This document shows, piece by piece, positions 36,853-49,725 of a stretch of DNA of 64,000 nucleotides (its first letter is position 1; each line of letters starts with the position of its first letter). A program made the position numbers and the translations under genes. The DNA comes from Rhodamnia argentea (taxonomy: Eukaryota > Streptophyta > Magnoliopsida > Myrtales > Myrtaceae), in contig NC_063155.1 in the NCBI RefSeq assembly GCF_020921035.1, forward strand, positions 7,115,001-7,179,000, written 5' to 3'. Under the pieces are notes generated by a model. The model was not told where the DNA came from, searched no databases, and saw only the letters and a program-made list of their open reading frames with translations.

Positions 36853-38833
36853 ATGGGAAGCGATAGCGAAGCTGAGAGAGCACGGAAAGAGAAGGAGAAG
36901 GAGAGGAAGAAGAAGTTGTCGCTGGCTCCCATTGCCAAGCCTCTCGCCGGCAAGAAGCTGTGCAAGCGGACCTTCAAGCTCGTGCGTCGAGGTACGAACA
37001 CGTATATACGCTCACGGATTCCTGCGTCGAATCTATTCGTTTTCGTCGCCTCTCCGCTCATCAATATGTTCCGTGTCGCTCGGTTTTTCTTGCCCTTTGG
37101 ACACTCGAATGACAGGGCAATTTTACAAACGATGTTTCTGATTGTTCTTTCCCTTTTGATGTTGGGTTTTCGCTTTGATTAGAATCTCTTTATGAAAAAG
37201 AAGCAAATTCTTGTTCATCATCCGTCGCGATTTTAACTAAAATAAGCAATTGAACTGTCTTGATGTCTCGTTTTTTGATCCTGGAAGGAGCATCGTGGTA
37301 TGTTGGAACTGCGAGCTTGATAAAGAAGAGCTGTAGTTCGTCAGCAGAAACTACGTAAAAACACCAAATTTTGCTTGGCAAAGGAAGAAAATCAAATACT
37401 TCCTCTTCTGTTTCTTTCTTTTTTGTTCAATGGATTGGCCATGATGCAGGGTTTTCGAACCAAATATTCCATGGGAACATTTCACTGGAACTTGTTCGTT
37501 CTCTTCTTTATTCTGACCTTACTTTAGCATGCCTCTGTCTACGCTTGGTAACAAAAGCTATCCGGTCCAGCTTTCTCAAGGCTTTACTTTGGAGATGCTA
37601 TGTTGCCTTGCGGAGACCATTGATTCGCTTGTACCATCAAATTGATGGAATCCATGTGCATGCGAGCTAATTTGAATGTTGTGTCTTGACTGGCAGCTGC
37701 CGAACAGAAATGCTTAAAAAGAGGCGTGAAGGAGGTGGTCAAGAGCATCAGGCGTGGTCACAAAGGGTCAGCATCAGCTCTCTTTGCACCATCCTTGCAT
37801 CTAGTTTCTGTTTCCTGTGAAACTATTGGAACCCCGTTTACGTCCTTCTAATTTCTTGTTAGATGAGTTTTCTACTATTGCTTAATACCGACTTATCATT
37901 TTGGGTCCGTGTTATTCTTCTTTTTCAAATGTTTGTTTGGGGTCTCTGGATAGTGGTGAGTTGGGATACTAAATGAAGAGTTTGGCATATAAATAGTGCT
38001 ACGCGGTGATGTTATCAGCTCCAGCAGGGCGAAATATGTGTTGGAGTTGTAGGAGAATGTTTGTTTTGAACAGAAGTGTGGTCTGTGTATGCGAATGAGC
38101 TGTGTTGCTGACTTTTTTAAAATGCCATGATGGAGAGCTTAGAATCGTAAGAAGATTCTTCCGTCATTATGTGATCAAGGCGATTTTGAAAATGTACCAT
38201 TTGAGTTCTCAAGTTACAGTGGTATTGCCCGTGCTACATTCTTTGGCAGTGTGCGCCAAGGAAAGAGAGAACACTTTGCACAAACCCTTTGGGGATTGTT
38301 CTTGTTATGTTGAGTTTGTGTTTTATGTATTTGAGTAGAATCGCTCATCTTTCTTGTTACCTTTCCTTTTCTTTTTGCATTGTGCAGATTATGTGTCATT
38401 GCTGGCAACATATCACCGATTGATGTGATCACTCATGTCCCCATTTTGTGTGAAGAGAATGATATCCCCTATATATATGTTCCCTCGAAGGAGGTAAGTT
38501 CACGTCATCCTTTGATCTGAATGATTAGGTTTTTGTGAAGTCATCAGCACACATGATGCGAACAGGTTGCCATTGCCTCGAAACTTAGTTCGCATTCACC
38601 TAATCGGCTGTTTTTACTTTTGGTTCTCCTAGCTCTGAAACTATTATCCTATTTCCTTTTGATGGTTTCAGGATCTAGCAAATGCTGGAGCAACGAAGAG
38701 GCCAACATGCTGTGTTCTGGTACTTACGAAGCCGACAAAGGGTGAATTAGGTCCAGAAGAGCAAGAAAAATTAAAGGCTGATTATGACGAAGTTGTAACA
38801 GAAGTATCTGAACTTACCTCTACTCTTTTCTAA
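36853..38833 (+). CDS. NHP2: H/ACA snoRNP subunit NHP2 (L7Ae family), 4 exons
   Basis: Nucleolar RNA-binding subunit of H/ACA ribonucleoproteins that guide rRNA pseudouridylation. Exons 36853-36991, 37697-37766, 38388-38493, 38672-38833, GT-AG, giving 158 residues against about 155 for the family. Seen: a charged N-terminal tail (ARKEKEKERKKKLS), LAPIAKPLAGKKLCKRTFKLVRRA, then the L7Ae core GVKEVVKSIRRGHKGLCVIA, NISPIDVITHVPILCEE, IPYIYVPSKEDLANAGATKR and PTCCVLVLTKP. The start is the ATG directly after a GA-dinucleotide run in the leader (36825-36850); an in-frame ATG upstream (36802) lacks conservation. Convergent with the TTM gene. Orthologue of Arabidopsis At5g08180 by similarity and by its adjacency to AIH and PK3. 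Confidence 0.94.
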
Positions 38834-40053
38834 AAGGTGGCCATACTTGGGGTTCTGCTTCTTTATGCTCATTGCTTTGCTAGTTCTGGCTATTGTATTG
38901 TTCGGTGTAGCCTACTGATCTCTGCAGTTTATGTGGTGCCACGGCACATCTATAAATTCACGTATGCGCATCTAAAGCAGGTGCCAAAATAACTGGTACA
39001 ACAATATCAGTATGAGGGATTTCCTTTCGGTGTGTCATGAACAGGAATGCAAATGAATTCTTGCGACATCATTTTGCCTCCAAAGAATTAGCAATTTGCT
39101 GCCTTGGAGATGCAGAGACTACGGGCTGGTTTCTTAAAACGATAGCATGCCGGAGATCCTGGTTAGCAGATTTAATTACTAAATAACGCAGGAATCCTGG
39201 TCAGGGGACAGATATGTGTTCCCGGTCCAATCCCGGTCCAAGGCCACAATGTTAAGTAAAGACTAGAAAGGTGATCGGGTGGATTGCAGCAACATGTTCA
39301 TTGGATACTTAACTTTAGTGAGAAGGGATCAGCATGCAAGCTAAACACAACCCATCGATTCAATGTTGATGTGAATGTATTTTTCGATCTCCGGAGGTTT
39401 TGTTGAGATGCGGGGGGGGGGGGATGGGGTAGGGAAGGGCGAGCGAGAGAGTGCCATACGTGTTCGTGTTTCTTGAACAGGATTGAGATCAAATAATGTC
39501 CCTCCCGATTTCCGGTTTGAACCGATGTTTCAAAGTGAAATCAGGCCGTCAACTTGCCCATTATCAGAGGGATCGGCGTTGAATGCGAGTGAAATCCGAA
39601 AGTAATGTTGTTTTAGGAATAGGTTTGCTAAAATGCAAGATATGAACCAGTTCCATATCGGTAGTGGACTGACAATTTCAATGTGAATTGCATGAATTTT
39701 GCCCCATTGACGGGAGCTTCATCAAGAATGAACTTCACTGATTCATATGTCTCGTGTACATGCACCACTTTTAAAACTTGCAGGAGTTTGCTGTTTATTT
39801 TGCTATGATGTCTTAATAGTCTTTGCTTTTGACTATATGGTCCTAGAAACCCCTGTATCACAGATGAAGCTGAAAATCTACAATATCCAGTACACAACCA
39901 CCCCACCCCCATGCCCACCCCCCCCGGGGACATGCCTGTACAGGGATTATCGGTGGCTTTCCTCACAAAGAAAATTAAAAACATACAGATAGAAAATCTA
40001 AAAGGGTATCGGTTTTCATTGTAGTTATGCAGAAAAAAGATCCAGCGGTGGAA
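38834..40053. other. Convergent 3' flanks of NHP2 and TTM
   Basis: No coding exon. Holds a G12 homopolymer at about 39412-39423 and the C-rich block described separately. The last few hundred bases are probably TTM 3' UTR on the minus strand. Confidence 0.5.
39898..39930 (-). promoter_or_regulatory. G-quadruplex-forming tract in the predicted TTM 3' UTR
   Basis: On the minus strand this reads as four or more runs of at least three G separated by 1-3 bases (GGGGGGGGGTGGGCATGGGG then GTGGGG), about 130-155 bases after the TTM stop codon. It could fold as an RNA G-quadruplex in the TTM transcript if the 3' UTR extends this far. Structural role inferred. Confidence 0.45.
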
Positions 40054-43000
40054 TCACCTTTGCCTGGTCAAGGTCTTGAACAGAATCAGACCTAGGCCGC
40101 CGAAAGCTAGAGTCAGCACAATAGGGACAGTGACGGCATCAGTCATCATGGTTGCATCATTTGTTCTTGCTTGACGTGTCCTCTCTCCCCAAAACTCATG
40201 TAGAAGTTTGCTCAGACTGTCTAGCTGGTGCATGATTTGGCGTTGTGATCGAGCAATGACTTGTATCTGCCATTGGGAGAACAAAGCAAGGATAACAAAC
40301 GGCCATTGTTAACATATGAACTAAAATCATGTTGAAATGATTAAAAATGAGAGATCGATTCAATCTTCCTCAAGTGATAGCCTCTGTTCGGACAAGAATA
40401 TTCCATTTTCATCAGGCCAGGAGTACATCAACTTGCATGAATTCACATACCTATTCAACACAAACAGGACTCACTATCTCTTGGACTATGGTTCAACATC
40501 CCTCCTGTCAACCAGAGAAACGAGCAAACATTGTTTTGCACAACTATCCGCGCAACTTTGTGCCAAATGAAATTGTACAGGCAACAGGTTACGGCCCTTT
40601 CTGGTATTTTATTGGTCCTGTAAACTCCCCTAAAAGTTTTGGGATTCACCATAAAGGCACGCCTAGTTTTTGAAGATATTCTACATGGCACAACACTGCT
40701 CCACAAATTTTACGCAGTAGAATATGTCACCAGTTCGTCCAAAACAGGGTTTCAGAAGATAAACTCGATATCATACTCTGAGGTTATAGCATATGCTACG
40801 CCAGAAAAGATAAGGCCAATTATCATCTCCAATATCAGAAGATCTCTCCTTAATATCTCAATCAAGTAAATGTCATGCCTGGTCAATTGGATCTACTGCA
40901 CCTAACTAAGTGCCTAAAGACGAGACCCGGAAACATACCTCTTCCATAAGTGGAGTGTCCTTAGCTAATTGGGAAGAGGATGAAGAATGGGGCATCAAAG
41001 AACCAGTCAAAGACCCATTTCCTAAGCCAGTTAAAAAAAGAGAAGTGGGTCCGGATCCATTGCAGGCTTCGGCCTGCGGTGCTAAGTTCTGTTGACTAGC
41101 TGAAACTCTTCTGGCGTTGAACTTGGAATTGAGCTCTTCGATACGAGATGTAAATTCATCCATCCTCTCATTGAGCGTGGATATTTGCTCAGATAGTTGA
41201 GTAATGACTCCCTGTATCCAGTCACATGCGAGTAAAAAACTAACCTTATGACTGCTTGCAAGGGATGGGGGCCCAAAATCAGCAAAATATGTTGGTGAGG
41301 AACCACAGAACAAATAATGATAAATCGTTACAGGTTACAAAAGCGGAAAATTATGTGAGAAGATGGTGGTTCAAAATTGTGAGCTTCCTTCAGATTTTCA
41401 TCATTATTACCTGGTTTGCAATTGCAGGCGATTCTAAAGTTCTTCCGTCAAACCTTCTATTGTTGATGGCGAGTCTGGTCAACTTTGATATGTTCTTGTC
41501 TTTCTGACTGGAGAAAGACTGAGACATCCCACTGAAAGGAATACACACAGAATTTAAGCAAAGATCGCTTGAACTTCCCATAATAAAGATGGTGCTATGC
41601 TAAATCTGTTCTAAATGATGCAAGGACATGTAAGCTCCTCCATATAAACTTGCTCTATACTAGCTTTTAATAGGGCAGTATCTGGTATTGTGGGTTAACG
41701 AGCGTATACCGGTTAAGGTATTTCGTCCTCCTATCTGCAGAAGCCCGGGAAAGCGCCTCTTTGGGGCTGGAAACAAGATCATCATCTAGGCTAAGCTTTG
41801 TCTTCAAATCGTCTGGCAATGCCTACAAAGAAACTCAATCATCAGTGGAGAAAGCAGATCAAACCTACAGAGAGGTAAGAAGAGGCATACCATAACATCA
41901 TTGACAAGCTTCTCCAACTGAATCTGTTCTATGTAGGTGCGTGGAACATATGAACCATCCAAACCCAGCTGCTCTGCAACGTCCTTGACATACATACGGT
42001 CACGTCCTTGTACCTTCACAACCAGATCAGAAAGATTTTGCCGTTGGCCTTCCAAATATCAAAACAGAAGCAGCTAGTAGACGCAAACTTGCTAACAAGA
42101 TAGACTAGTTCAATGAATACACTTGGACAACTTGTATATACACGATAAAATTTTCACGATAGGACACCAAAAAACAAAGCTCTCCACACTTATGAGTTCT
42201 GAGTGCTATGGCTTTACATTCATTTATACTTGATTTTTCATAGGTGAAAAAATATACAAATCAGGAAAGTTGTTTTCGGGTCTAAAAGGCACCGAACATC
42301 TTGGTTGATGGTTCAGTGATGTTAAGTTGTCCTTTGTCAAACGCTAGAGGATTCTTTTAGTGTACAGGGTTACTTTCAATTCAAATTAACAAGGAAAGAA
42401 ATGCATGATAGTCTTGAATCTAAAGTTATAAGCCACTGACACAGTAAAATGGCTACAAATGTCAAGTGGAGTATGCTAACTGGACCAGCTGAACAATACC
42501 TGAACATACTTGCGATTAAGCTGTTCCAGCCAATCAGTTTTCACAGACACCCTCTCGTCAGAGAAGACATGGCTGCTTCGTTTCAGAATGGATGCAATTG
42601 TGTAGCCGAGAGCCATCAATCCTCCTAGCAGGCGCACGCTAACTTCAAAAGTTATTCTCGGAGATATAATGAATGGACTATCTGTAACCCATTCCTGATA
42701 CAAACAACATCAAATTCATCGAAGCACAGAAGAGGACATTAGATTGATTAAGTCATGATTAGGCAAAGACACACTGTCTTTGAACTGTCCAAAAAAAGCC
42801 AAAGTAGTTGGTCTACCATGTAGTTGTCCATGGAAGATGCCATCTCCCATCCCCAATTCTAGACAAACGTCTTTATTACCCTCTGAATAGTGTTGATAAG
42901 GTAAATATGATGCATATGGTTGCTTGACATTGGTTTTAGCAAACTTTGTCACACATTATTTGTCGACTTCCTTTCACAGAATGGCTACTCAAAGCTTAGA

Positions 43001-46000
43001 ACCAAGTACAGACACTGCAGCATATAAGGACTAGAATGTAGCCTGTTAACCAGAAACCCATGGATCTTATACAATGAAAACCCTTTTCAATGTGTTTGCT
43101 CTTGAAAAGAATCCTGTTTCCACACCAAAATCGACATTTTAACCTGTTCCCACCAAAACATTCTCAAAAAAGAACAATCTAAATTGCATCTTTTCCAAAG
43201 GAAAGACCAATAGGATGTAATTTTAAGGGTGAGGGACCCGAGATTTGGAAATTATTTACTTAAAAATGATCGTAGGAAAAATATTTTCATCATCCACAAA
43301 AATGTTTAGCCTTAAATTGTTGTCAGTACGGAAAACATTTTCTGGTGACTAGTTTTTCTAAACAATATAACAACTCATTTTTTGGAAAATGTTTCCCAAA
43401 TCATTTATTTTCCGTGAAGTTAATGGACCCTCAAGAAAATGACAAGCTAAAAGTGAAAAGTATCTTTAGATCATGATGATAATTTGCAAACTCACTTTGT
43501 ACTAAAACAACCTCTGACCATTGCCTCTGTTTTTATTTAAAACATGTTCTCTAATGAATTTCCTAGAGGAACTCCAAATCAACACTTCTCCCATAACTTG
43601 CAGTATCTTATGGAAAAAGCCCAAATGTCGGTTTCACATTAGATCAAGTACCAATTTCAAGAAGTTTTCTGAATAGCTGAAATTTACAAGGTGATTTAGT
43701 TAGCAGCTACTATACCAAGAACTAATCAGAAACTTATTTTCAGAGAGTGGTATGGGAATTGAGCGGGAAACTAGATGCTGGTTTTACTGAATATCCTGGT
43801 AAATGCTTTAATGATATTACTTAACTTTTGCAGCAGAGGTCATTTTTATCAGAGTTGTGACACAACGATAACATTTTGGAACGCAATGCCAAGTGACTTC
43901 TAAGAGATTAAAATCTGGAACTTGGATCGCAAGTTTCGAAAGAGCTAAAGTGACAATCATTTGCTGATTTTCTGCCTAAGAATGGAACTAGAGAAAAGTC
44001 TGATTTAAGGTTCTATTACGTTCTGAAAAAACTTGGCAGCTGTTATTTGAATCTAGGCTTGCAAGGCAGGTTTTACTTGGTTTTCCATCATATCTCCAGA
44101 AGTAAGAAAAAAAATGAAAAATATGACACCATAGCAAGAAGCTTAACCTTATATTATCCCACCTCAAACATGAGATTGTATTTGCCATCCCTATTTCGCA
44201 TCCTGAGATATGATTGGCAAGCTTCTGGATCTTCACCAGGTGGTAGAAGATATATATCATAAGTTTCCTCGACACTCTCTGAATATGTTCCAGGGAAAAC
44301 AGCCTTGATTTCATCCTCTGTTACTGTCCTCGTTGACTGCGCTAAATAAAAGGTATGAATTAAAATACGGAAAAAGGAAAAGAAGCAAGTCTCGATCTGA
44401 TAGAAATGTGAAAATAGACTGCAAACTCCAGATAGAAAAGGTTTGACAATAACTTTGAGAATATAAGTGGGATTCTGAAATCCAGAGAAAGGATTAAATT
44501 TGTTGATTATTTTTATATGCGCAGTCTGAAGATCAGGCTCAATGAAAGCCTTGTACATTGGGTACACCTGCAGTGAGAAAAAACCTTGGTTAGATGCATC
44601 AATGGTGAAAAACTGAAAATAATAATCAGCAGACAACTGGACACCCCATTACTTAATTAAACTCTTGACACAGGGAAAGCAAGAAAACCGTTTCAGATAT
44701 CTGCTGAATGATTTCTTCAGGTTCTTGACCAGCACGTTGGATATCCCTTAGAACTCGTTTGACAAGGTCAAAATGAACCCCTCCAGTCACAGAGACGCGA
44801 AGATCAAGCAAAGGGCGCAATTTTTCGCTCAGGGCGTAAATGCCTTCTATAATCACAATGCGAGAACTGGGAACTTCAATATTCCTGTCAAAAGCATAAT
44901 GTCACTTTTTTTTTTGCGTAATGCATGTACAATGATACAAGTAGATGAAAAGCAGCAATTTTTAGTGTGTATTCTACAAAAGTTTTCAAATTTCATCAGG
45001 TAAATCTTTCTTCTTTTTTACCAATGAAGTAAGTAAAACTTTCCATATTTAGAGAGATGTGCATAACCTGTAGCCTATACGCGAGCTAGACTTGAAATCA
45101 TATATAGGAACCTGAACAGGCTTCCCGGCCTTTAAACCATGAATATTCTCAAGCAATGTGCCATAGTCCGTCAAGCGAGGATCTGCTTCAAATATAATTG
45201 TTAGAATTTATCCCTCATCTCTCATTTAGCAAAGTTCATGAAATAAGTAGTATTTTCAACATATAAGATGCCAATAAGGGAACCATATCCTAGAGTGCCT
45301 GTAGATGACTAAAGGAATTAGGCAGAAGAAAGACCACGCATGAAAGGAAATCAAAATGAAGATATGTGACAAACATAGCTGGCGCATAAGGCAAGCGAAG
45401 AAAGGAAGAATATTAAAGTAGTTACGTAACCAGATCATGTAGAAAAAGCTTTCATAAATTGACATGTTTCAACCTTCAGGCTTTGATAAAGATCGATCCA
45501 ATATTAAAAATCAAACAATTACGGAAGGAAGGGACACGCACTGATCTTAGAAGAGATGAAATGGTCATGCCCCATCTAGAAGAGATGAAATACTTATTAA
45601 AGAGAGATGACTCCAGAAAAAAGAAGCCTAGATCTTAGGGATGAAAAGAAGATCAATAGACCTACGTGACGGGTGAATATTAAGCATTCAGGCTTACAAT
45701 GCCCGAGAATTAAACCAGAGAAATCACAAAAATACATGGAAAATGGCCGCTTTACGTCACTGACCTACTCAAAAGCCAGGGCAGCTGGCAAAATAATGCC
45801 TTAATTAACTCAAAACGCAAGTATCTGGGAGCATTGTGTGTTCCTCTCATGCTAAATAAAATACACCAAGTCATCAAGTTTTACACATTTTTGCCAAGTT
45901 GGACTTGGTTGGCTCCTCTTCACTAACCTGGTTGGTTCCATTGAACTGATCAACTGCCACATGAAGATTTGCCCACAAAGCTAATAGATCTTTGCCACAA

Positions 46001-46695
46001 GCCAACACTCTGTTTCTTTCCAGTGCCAACATTTGGAGGAAGCTCTCTTCCTGACGGAAAAGCTAACCCATTCCTAGACATCAGTGTTTCTTTAAGATTG
46101 GAAGACAGCTAACAATCTCGAAGTGGCTGTTAATCCTCCTACCTCTAAATAGCTGATACTTCTCTTCGGTATTAAAAGTACTCTCTTTTGAAAGTGGACA
46201 TTCTGTGAACCTAATAAATCCTAGCTATTTTGAGTTTGTGCCTTCTATCTCTCCTAAAACTCTTTGGAATCTGGCTGAAGTGGAACCCAAGAACTTCCGA
46301 GGAATTTAAAATTGAAGATAAACCCAAAACCGACACGGATGAATAGAGGACTCACCATCGAAGTTGCCGTCAATTATGCGGCTGGAGTCATTGTAATTAT
46401 CCATTGATATGACAGCAATGCTGGGCATAAAGTTCAGCACCTTCTCGGTGAACACGGTCTTGCCAGCTCCAGAAGGACCGGCTACTCCAACTAATATTAA
46501 CCCATCATTCTTTTGGGCCAACAATTGACACGCCCGGATAAATATGAAAAAACCCTTCTCAAATGAAAGTGATTCCTGGATCGGAACGATCTCAAAGCGA
46601 TCAGAGTCCTTTCTCTTAACTATCTGGACCTGATCCCGCAAGAGGCCAGAACGCCGGCGAGGTGAATCGGCACTTGGTGAATTATCTTGAGCCAT
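40054..46695 (-). CDS. TTM1/TTM2: TTM1/TTM2-type uridine-kinase/CYTH phosphatase, tail-anchored, 11 coding exons
   Basis: Triphosphate tunnel metalloenzyme fused to a P-loop kinase-like domain; the Arabidopsis relatives are pyrophosphatases at the outer mitochondrial membrane acting in senescence (TTM1) and immunity (TTM2). Exons, minus strand: 46356-46695, 45068-45182, 44689-44884, 44454-44567, 44163-44336, 42500-42694, 41891-42013, 41710-41822, 41411-41531, 40939-41211, 40054-40266; sum 1977 bases, 658 residues. Seen: Walker A GPSGAGKT (about residue 80), [31 protein letters not shown], the CYTH region ([20 protein letters not shown] to [18 protein letters not shown]), a coiled coil ([20 protein letters not shown]) and a C-terminal anchor [17 protein letters not shown] followed by KTLTRQR. 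Exon 7 is placed at 42013 because the earlier AG at 42048 puts a stop in frame. Divergent from AIH. Confidence 0.94.
43205..43445. mobile_element. MITE-like insertion in TTM intron 5
   Basis: The arms agggtgagggacccgag and, inverted at the right, ttgagggtccattaac enclose 'gaaaaatattttcatca' and 'ggaaaatgtttcccaaatc'. The same internal phrases (aatgttta..cttaaattgtt) occur at 55870-56090, so the two are related copies. Confidence 0.5.
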
Positions 46696-46699
46696 GTGT

Positions 46700-47800
46700 G
46701 GAGTAGATGTGTACGTCCCCCAGTAAGTTGTAGATGAAAGCTAAAACAGGAAAGGAGCTATCAATAAGCATCTGTAGCAGATCAGCAGTGGAAGAATTCT
46801 GATATTGCGAGGAATACGAGGTAATATTGAAACAGCAGAGAGCCAACGAAAGCGGAATAGAAACAACGGCAAAGTCAAGAGCAAATGTATGCACGCGTGG
46901 GCGCCAGTGGGGGCATTAGCTGCAGCAACATTTTTCAAACGGACCTTCAAGATCATGCCAACAGCTCGACACAGATTCTTCACCGGCGAGCATCATTGCT
47001 ATTGGCTGAGACTGAGAGTATCTCGGACCAACACGACCGTGAACAATAAAAAGAGAACACATCCACGGCCTTCCTCCCAAAGAGGAAATGCGTCGGGTCG
47101 AATCCGCAGGTACCAAGAAAAGGAAAATCAACAATCAAGAACATTAAAGCGCTCGAACGATCGTACTTACCGGCCGATGATCCTAATGGAAACATGCCCA
47201 AGGCCCGATTTGTTCACGCAAGGACCCATCGAATTCATAAGAAGGACGTTGAAAACAAACTCGCGCATAAAAGATCATCAAAGTAAATATCATTCGCACC
47301 CAAATGGCAAAAACCAACGAAATCAAATAAACCTCTTCACTTTAAACACCCCCCCCAACCCCGTCAAAAGAAGTAAATCCAGACGAACCTGGTGCTTAGG
47401 CAGGATCGATCCCACGCCAGACAAGGCAACAGCAAGAAACAACGTCGGCGATCTTCTGGTTCCAAGAACGGAGGTGGTCTCTGTCTCCGAGAAACCAAAA
47501 GGGGGGGCGGGAAAGAATCGGAACGGTTCTTGGGAGGCAATTGGGTGGTCTCAGAAACGCTAGGGGAGGCACGGAATCGAATCTTTCCCGCAGCTGGGTC
47601 TCGCAGCGATGGAGGAGGGATTCTTGATTTTCCGTGAGGGAGAGCAGCAGAGCGTGGCAGTCCAAGAAGAGAGTGAATCCATTACCATGTGCCGGCAATC
47701 CAAAGCCAGCTGCTTTAAGCTTCGACGGTGGATATATCTACAGCGCGTTCGACATAAATTCGCGTTCGAAAAATTTAAACAAAAAATGTTTAACGGAAAC
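46700..47800 (-). promoter_or_regulatory. TTM 5' UTR and promoter region
   Basis: Sequence upstream of the TTM start codon. GC-richer DNA at 47395-47700 on the minus strand probably holds the first non-coding exon and promoter, with a leader intron towards 46740 (acceptor-like ctgttttag before tttcatctacaac). A long open frame on the opposite strand has no domain. The exact transcription start cannot be fixed. Confidence 0.4.
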
Positions 47801-47823
47801 TGGCTTATTAAAATCATTTAAAT

Positions 47824-47839
47824 TCCGACCAAAAAAAAA
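47824..47839 (+). mobile_element. 16-bp poly(A) micro-insertion with target duplication
   Basis: tccgacc plus A9 lies between aaaatcatttaaat (47810-47823) and aaaatcacgtaaat (47840-47853), 12 of 14 bases identical. Confidence 0.5.
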
Positions 47840-48046
47840 AAAATCACGTAAATCATCCCTTCGATGTGACATTGCGCCGGTGTCCGACTTGAATTTCAGA
47901 ATACTTATGTTTTGTTGGGTTTCCATGGCTCTTGATCAATATGGGAAAATTTAAAAAAAAGACTCGAAGTGCTCTCATTTTATCAAATAAAGATTTCAAA
48001 TGGATTTTATTTCAATTAAGCGCCGGAAATGTCTAAATTGTTTCGA

Positions 48047-48474
48047 GGGATAATGACATAAATAATCCCTGAATTTTGATTTAACGTGCATTACGATTTT
48101 CGAACTTTAAATTTGTTTAATATAGTCCTCGAACTTTAACTTAATGTTAAATATGATCTCCGAACTTTTAGTTTATTCAATGTGGTCTTTAGATTTTTGT
48201 TACATGTTCAATGTAGTCCATAAATTATATGAAAATATTCAATGTAATTCTTCCATTGATTTAAGACTAGGGACAATAATGAACATTTTCATATGGTCTA
48301 GGGACTAAATCGAACATATACTAAAAGTTCGGGAACTATATTAAACAAGTCAAAATTTTAGGGACCATATTGCACATTGGGCTTAAGTTCATGGACTACA
48401 TTGAACAAATTAAAAGTCCATGGACCACATTACATATTAGGTCAAAATTCATGGATTATTCGTGTCATTTTCCC
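48047..48474. mobile_element. Foldback (MULE-like MITE) of family B, copy 2, nested
   Basis: The termini gggataatgacat and (inverted) gggaaaatgacac are flanked by ttgtttcga and ttgttttaa (7 of 9 identical). The arms repeat 'gaactttaa', 'caatgtggtc' and 'ggaccatattgcaca' phrases. About 428 bp, the same family as 5145-5570, inserted in the left arm of the Pack-MULE-like element. Confidence 0.7.
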
Positions 48475-48603
48475 TTGTTTTAAAGAAAGGCCTAATTGAA
48501 GGGCATTTTCGCCATTTACTCTTTTAATTTTTTTCCTTTTATGTTTTTGTTTTTTCCTTTTCTTATATGTTTTTTTATTTTTCTTTTTCCCCACCCCTCG
48601 CCT

Positions 48604-49195
48604 ACCCAGGCCATCACCTTCTGCAAGACCTCCTCCCTCCTCGAGAACTCCATCAGCGACACCTCTGCGTCTTTGCCCCCGTCGACGAGTGCGCCAACGG
48701 TGCCTACGCCGGCCTCCCCACCATTGCCGCCAACAAGCCCATCCTTTGCCTCATCTAGGAGCAGATCGCCATCCTCCACACGGGTGGCTCTGACGAGCAT
48801 TCCGACGCCGCCTCCCTCATCTCCCTCACCAGGGACAACGACGGCTTCGGCAAGTTCATCCTCGAGGAAGGCGGCGTCGGCCCCCTCCTACGGCTCCTTA
48901 AGGAGGGCAAGTCCGAGGGCCAGGAGAAAGTCGCGCGCCATCGGCCTTCTCGGCCACGACCCCCAAGAGTGTCGAGCACATGTTCCATGCCGACGTCTGT
49001 CAAGTGTTCGCCAAAATCCTCAAGGAGGGACCCATGAAGGTCCAGGCCATCACTGCCTGGGCCGTCTCCGAGCTCGCCGCCCACTAACCTAAGTGCCGGG
49101 ACCTCTTCGTCCCTCAGAACATCATTCGCAGCCTCGTCAGCCACCTCGCTTTTGAGACCATCCAGGAGCACAGCAAGGACTCCATGTCATTGCTC
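48604..49195 (+). pseudogene. Captured ARMADILLO-REPEAT-ONLY (ARO) gene fragment
   Basis: Reads in all three frames as pieces of an ARO-type armadillo protein: QAITFCKTSSLLENS, DECANGAYAGLPTIAANKPI, EQIAILHTGGSDEHSDAASL, DNDGFGKFILEEGGVGPLLR, SVEHMFHADVCQVFAKILKE, PMKVQAITAWAVSELAAH and NIIRSLVSHLAFETIQEHSK. Several frameshifts and at least two stops make it non-functional. ARO proteins are GTPase-signalling adaptors in tip-growing cells; this is only a transposon-carried exon piece of about 590 bp. Confidence 0.85.
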
Positions 49196-49288
49196 TGTGA
49201 AGAGAGTTCTACATGTGTTTGGTGGCCACAGAAGTTAGCTAAAAAAAACGGTGTGTAAACGAAGAATTCAAACATAACTTTAGTTCCT

Positions 49289-49560
49289 TTAGATGGTTGA
49301 AGAAAATATGGATACATATGTAACGAAGGGAATTGGCCTTGAGTGTGGCGATGGTATACTTGCACTGTGGAGGCAGGTGAAACAGTCTAATGCTGTCAAG
49401 TCCGGCATACACTGTGCAAGTGCGTACAGCTGCTCCGACTTCGTGAAGTTTTTCGTCGCCACTGTGGCCTTCTTCCCAAAGCGATCGTGGCACGTCGTTC
49501 AAGTTTTCTAGAGAAGCTGCATGGACCGGTTTGGGTCGGTGACATTCTCGACATCGAACC
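49289..49560 (-). pseudogene. Captured DUF26 (CRK/Gnk2-type) exon fragment
   Basis: On the minus strand one frame reads WFDVENVTDPNRSM, then another DRFGKKATVATKNFTKSEQL followed by YALAQCMPDLTALDCFTCLH, the C-X8-C-X2-C pattern of DUF26 (stress-antifungal) domains of cysteine-rich receptor kinases and secreted proteins. It ends at a stop near 49289. It is broken into at least two frames and lacks the rest of the protein. Confidence 0.8.
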
Positions 49561-49561
49561 A

Positions 49562-49725
49562 TATCAGATTGTGGCAGAGGATGGGCTCGTTGGCGGCGAT
49601 GGGGAGAGGCCGAGGTAGGTGTTGTCGGCGCAGTCGGCGGCGGGGGCGGAGAAGCGGAGGAGCCTAGACGTTGCCCGTGGAGTTCTCGAGGAGGGAGGAG
49701 GTCTTGCGAAAGGCAATGGCCTGGG
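49562..49725 (-). pseudogene. Second ARO fragment, opposite orientation
   Basis: The minus strand encodes ARPPPSSRTPRATSRLLRFSAP and (another frame) AIAFRKTSSLLEN, then CADNTYLGLS and a segment matching 'IAANEPILC'. It is the same N-terminal ARO segment as at 48604-48750, in inverse orientation, so the element's inner ends form an extra inverted repeat. Confidence 0.7.

Noticed and set aside
36336-37064. 242-codon open frame on the - strand
   Set aside because: Antisense of the NHP2 promoter and first exon; the translation of the GA repeat (SLSLSLS) inflates it.
42014-42048. Upstream acceptor for TTM exon 7
   Set aside because: Using the AG before 42048 introduces an in-frame stop; the acceptor at 42013 restores the conserved YVQVQGRDR.
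46805-47563. 252-codon open frame on the + strand
   Set aside because: Basic, low-complexity translation with no domain, antisense to the TTM 5' region; no splice or promoter support.
48496-49092. 198-codon open frame as a gene
   Set aside because: It is a shifted frame over the captured ARO fragment; homology is split over three frames.
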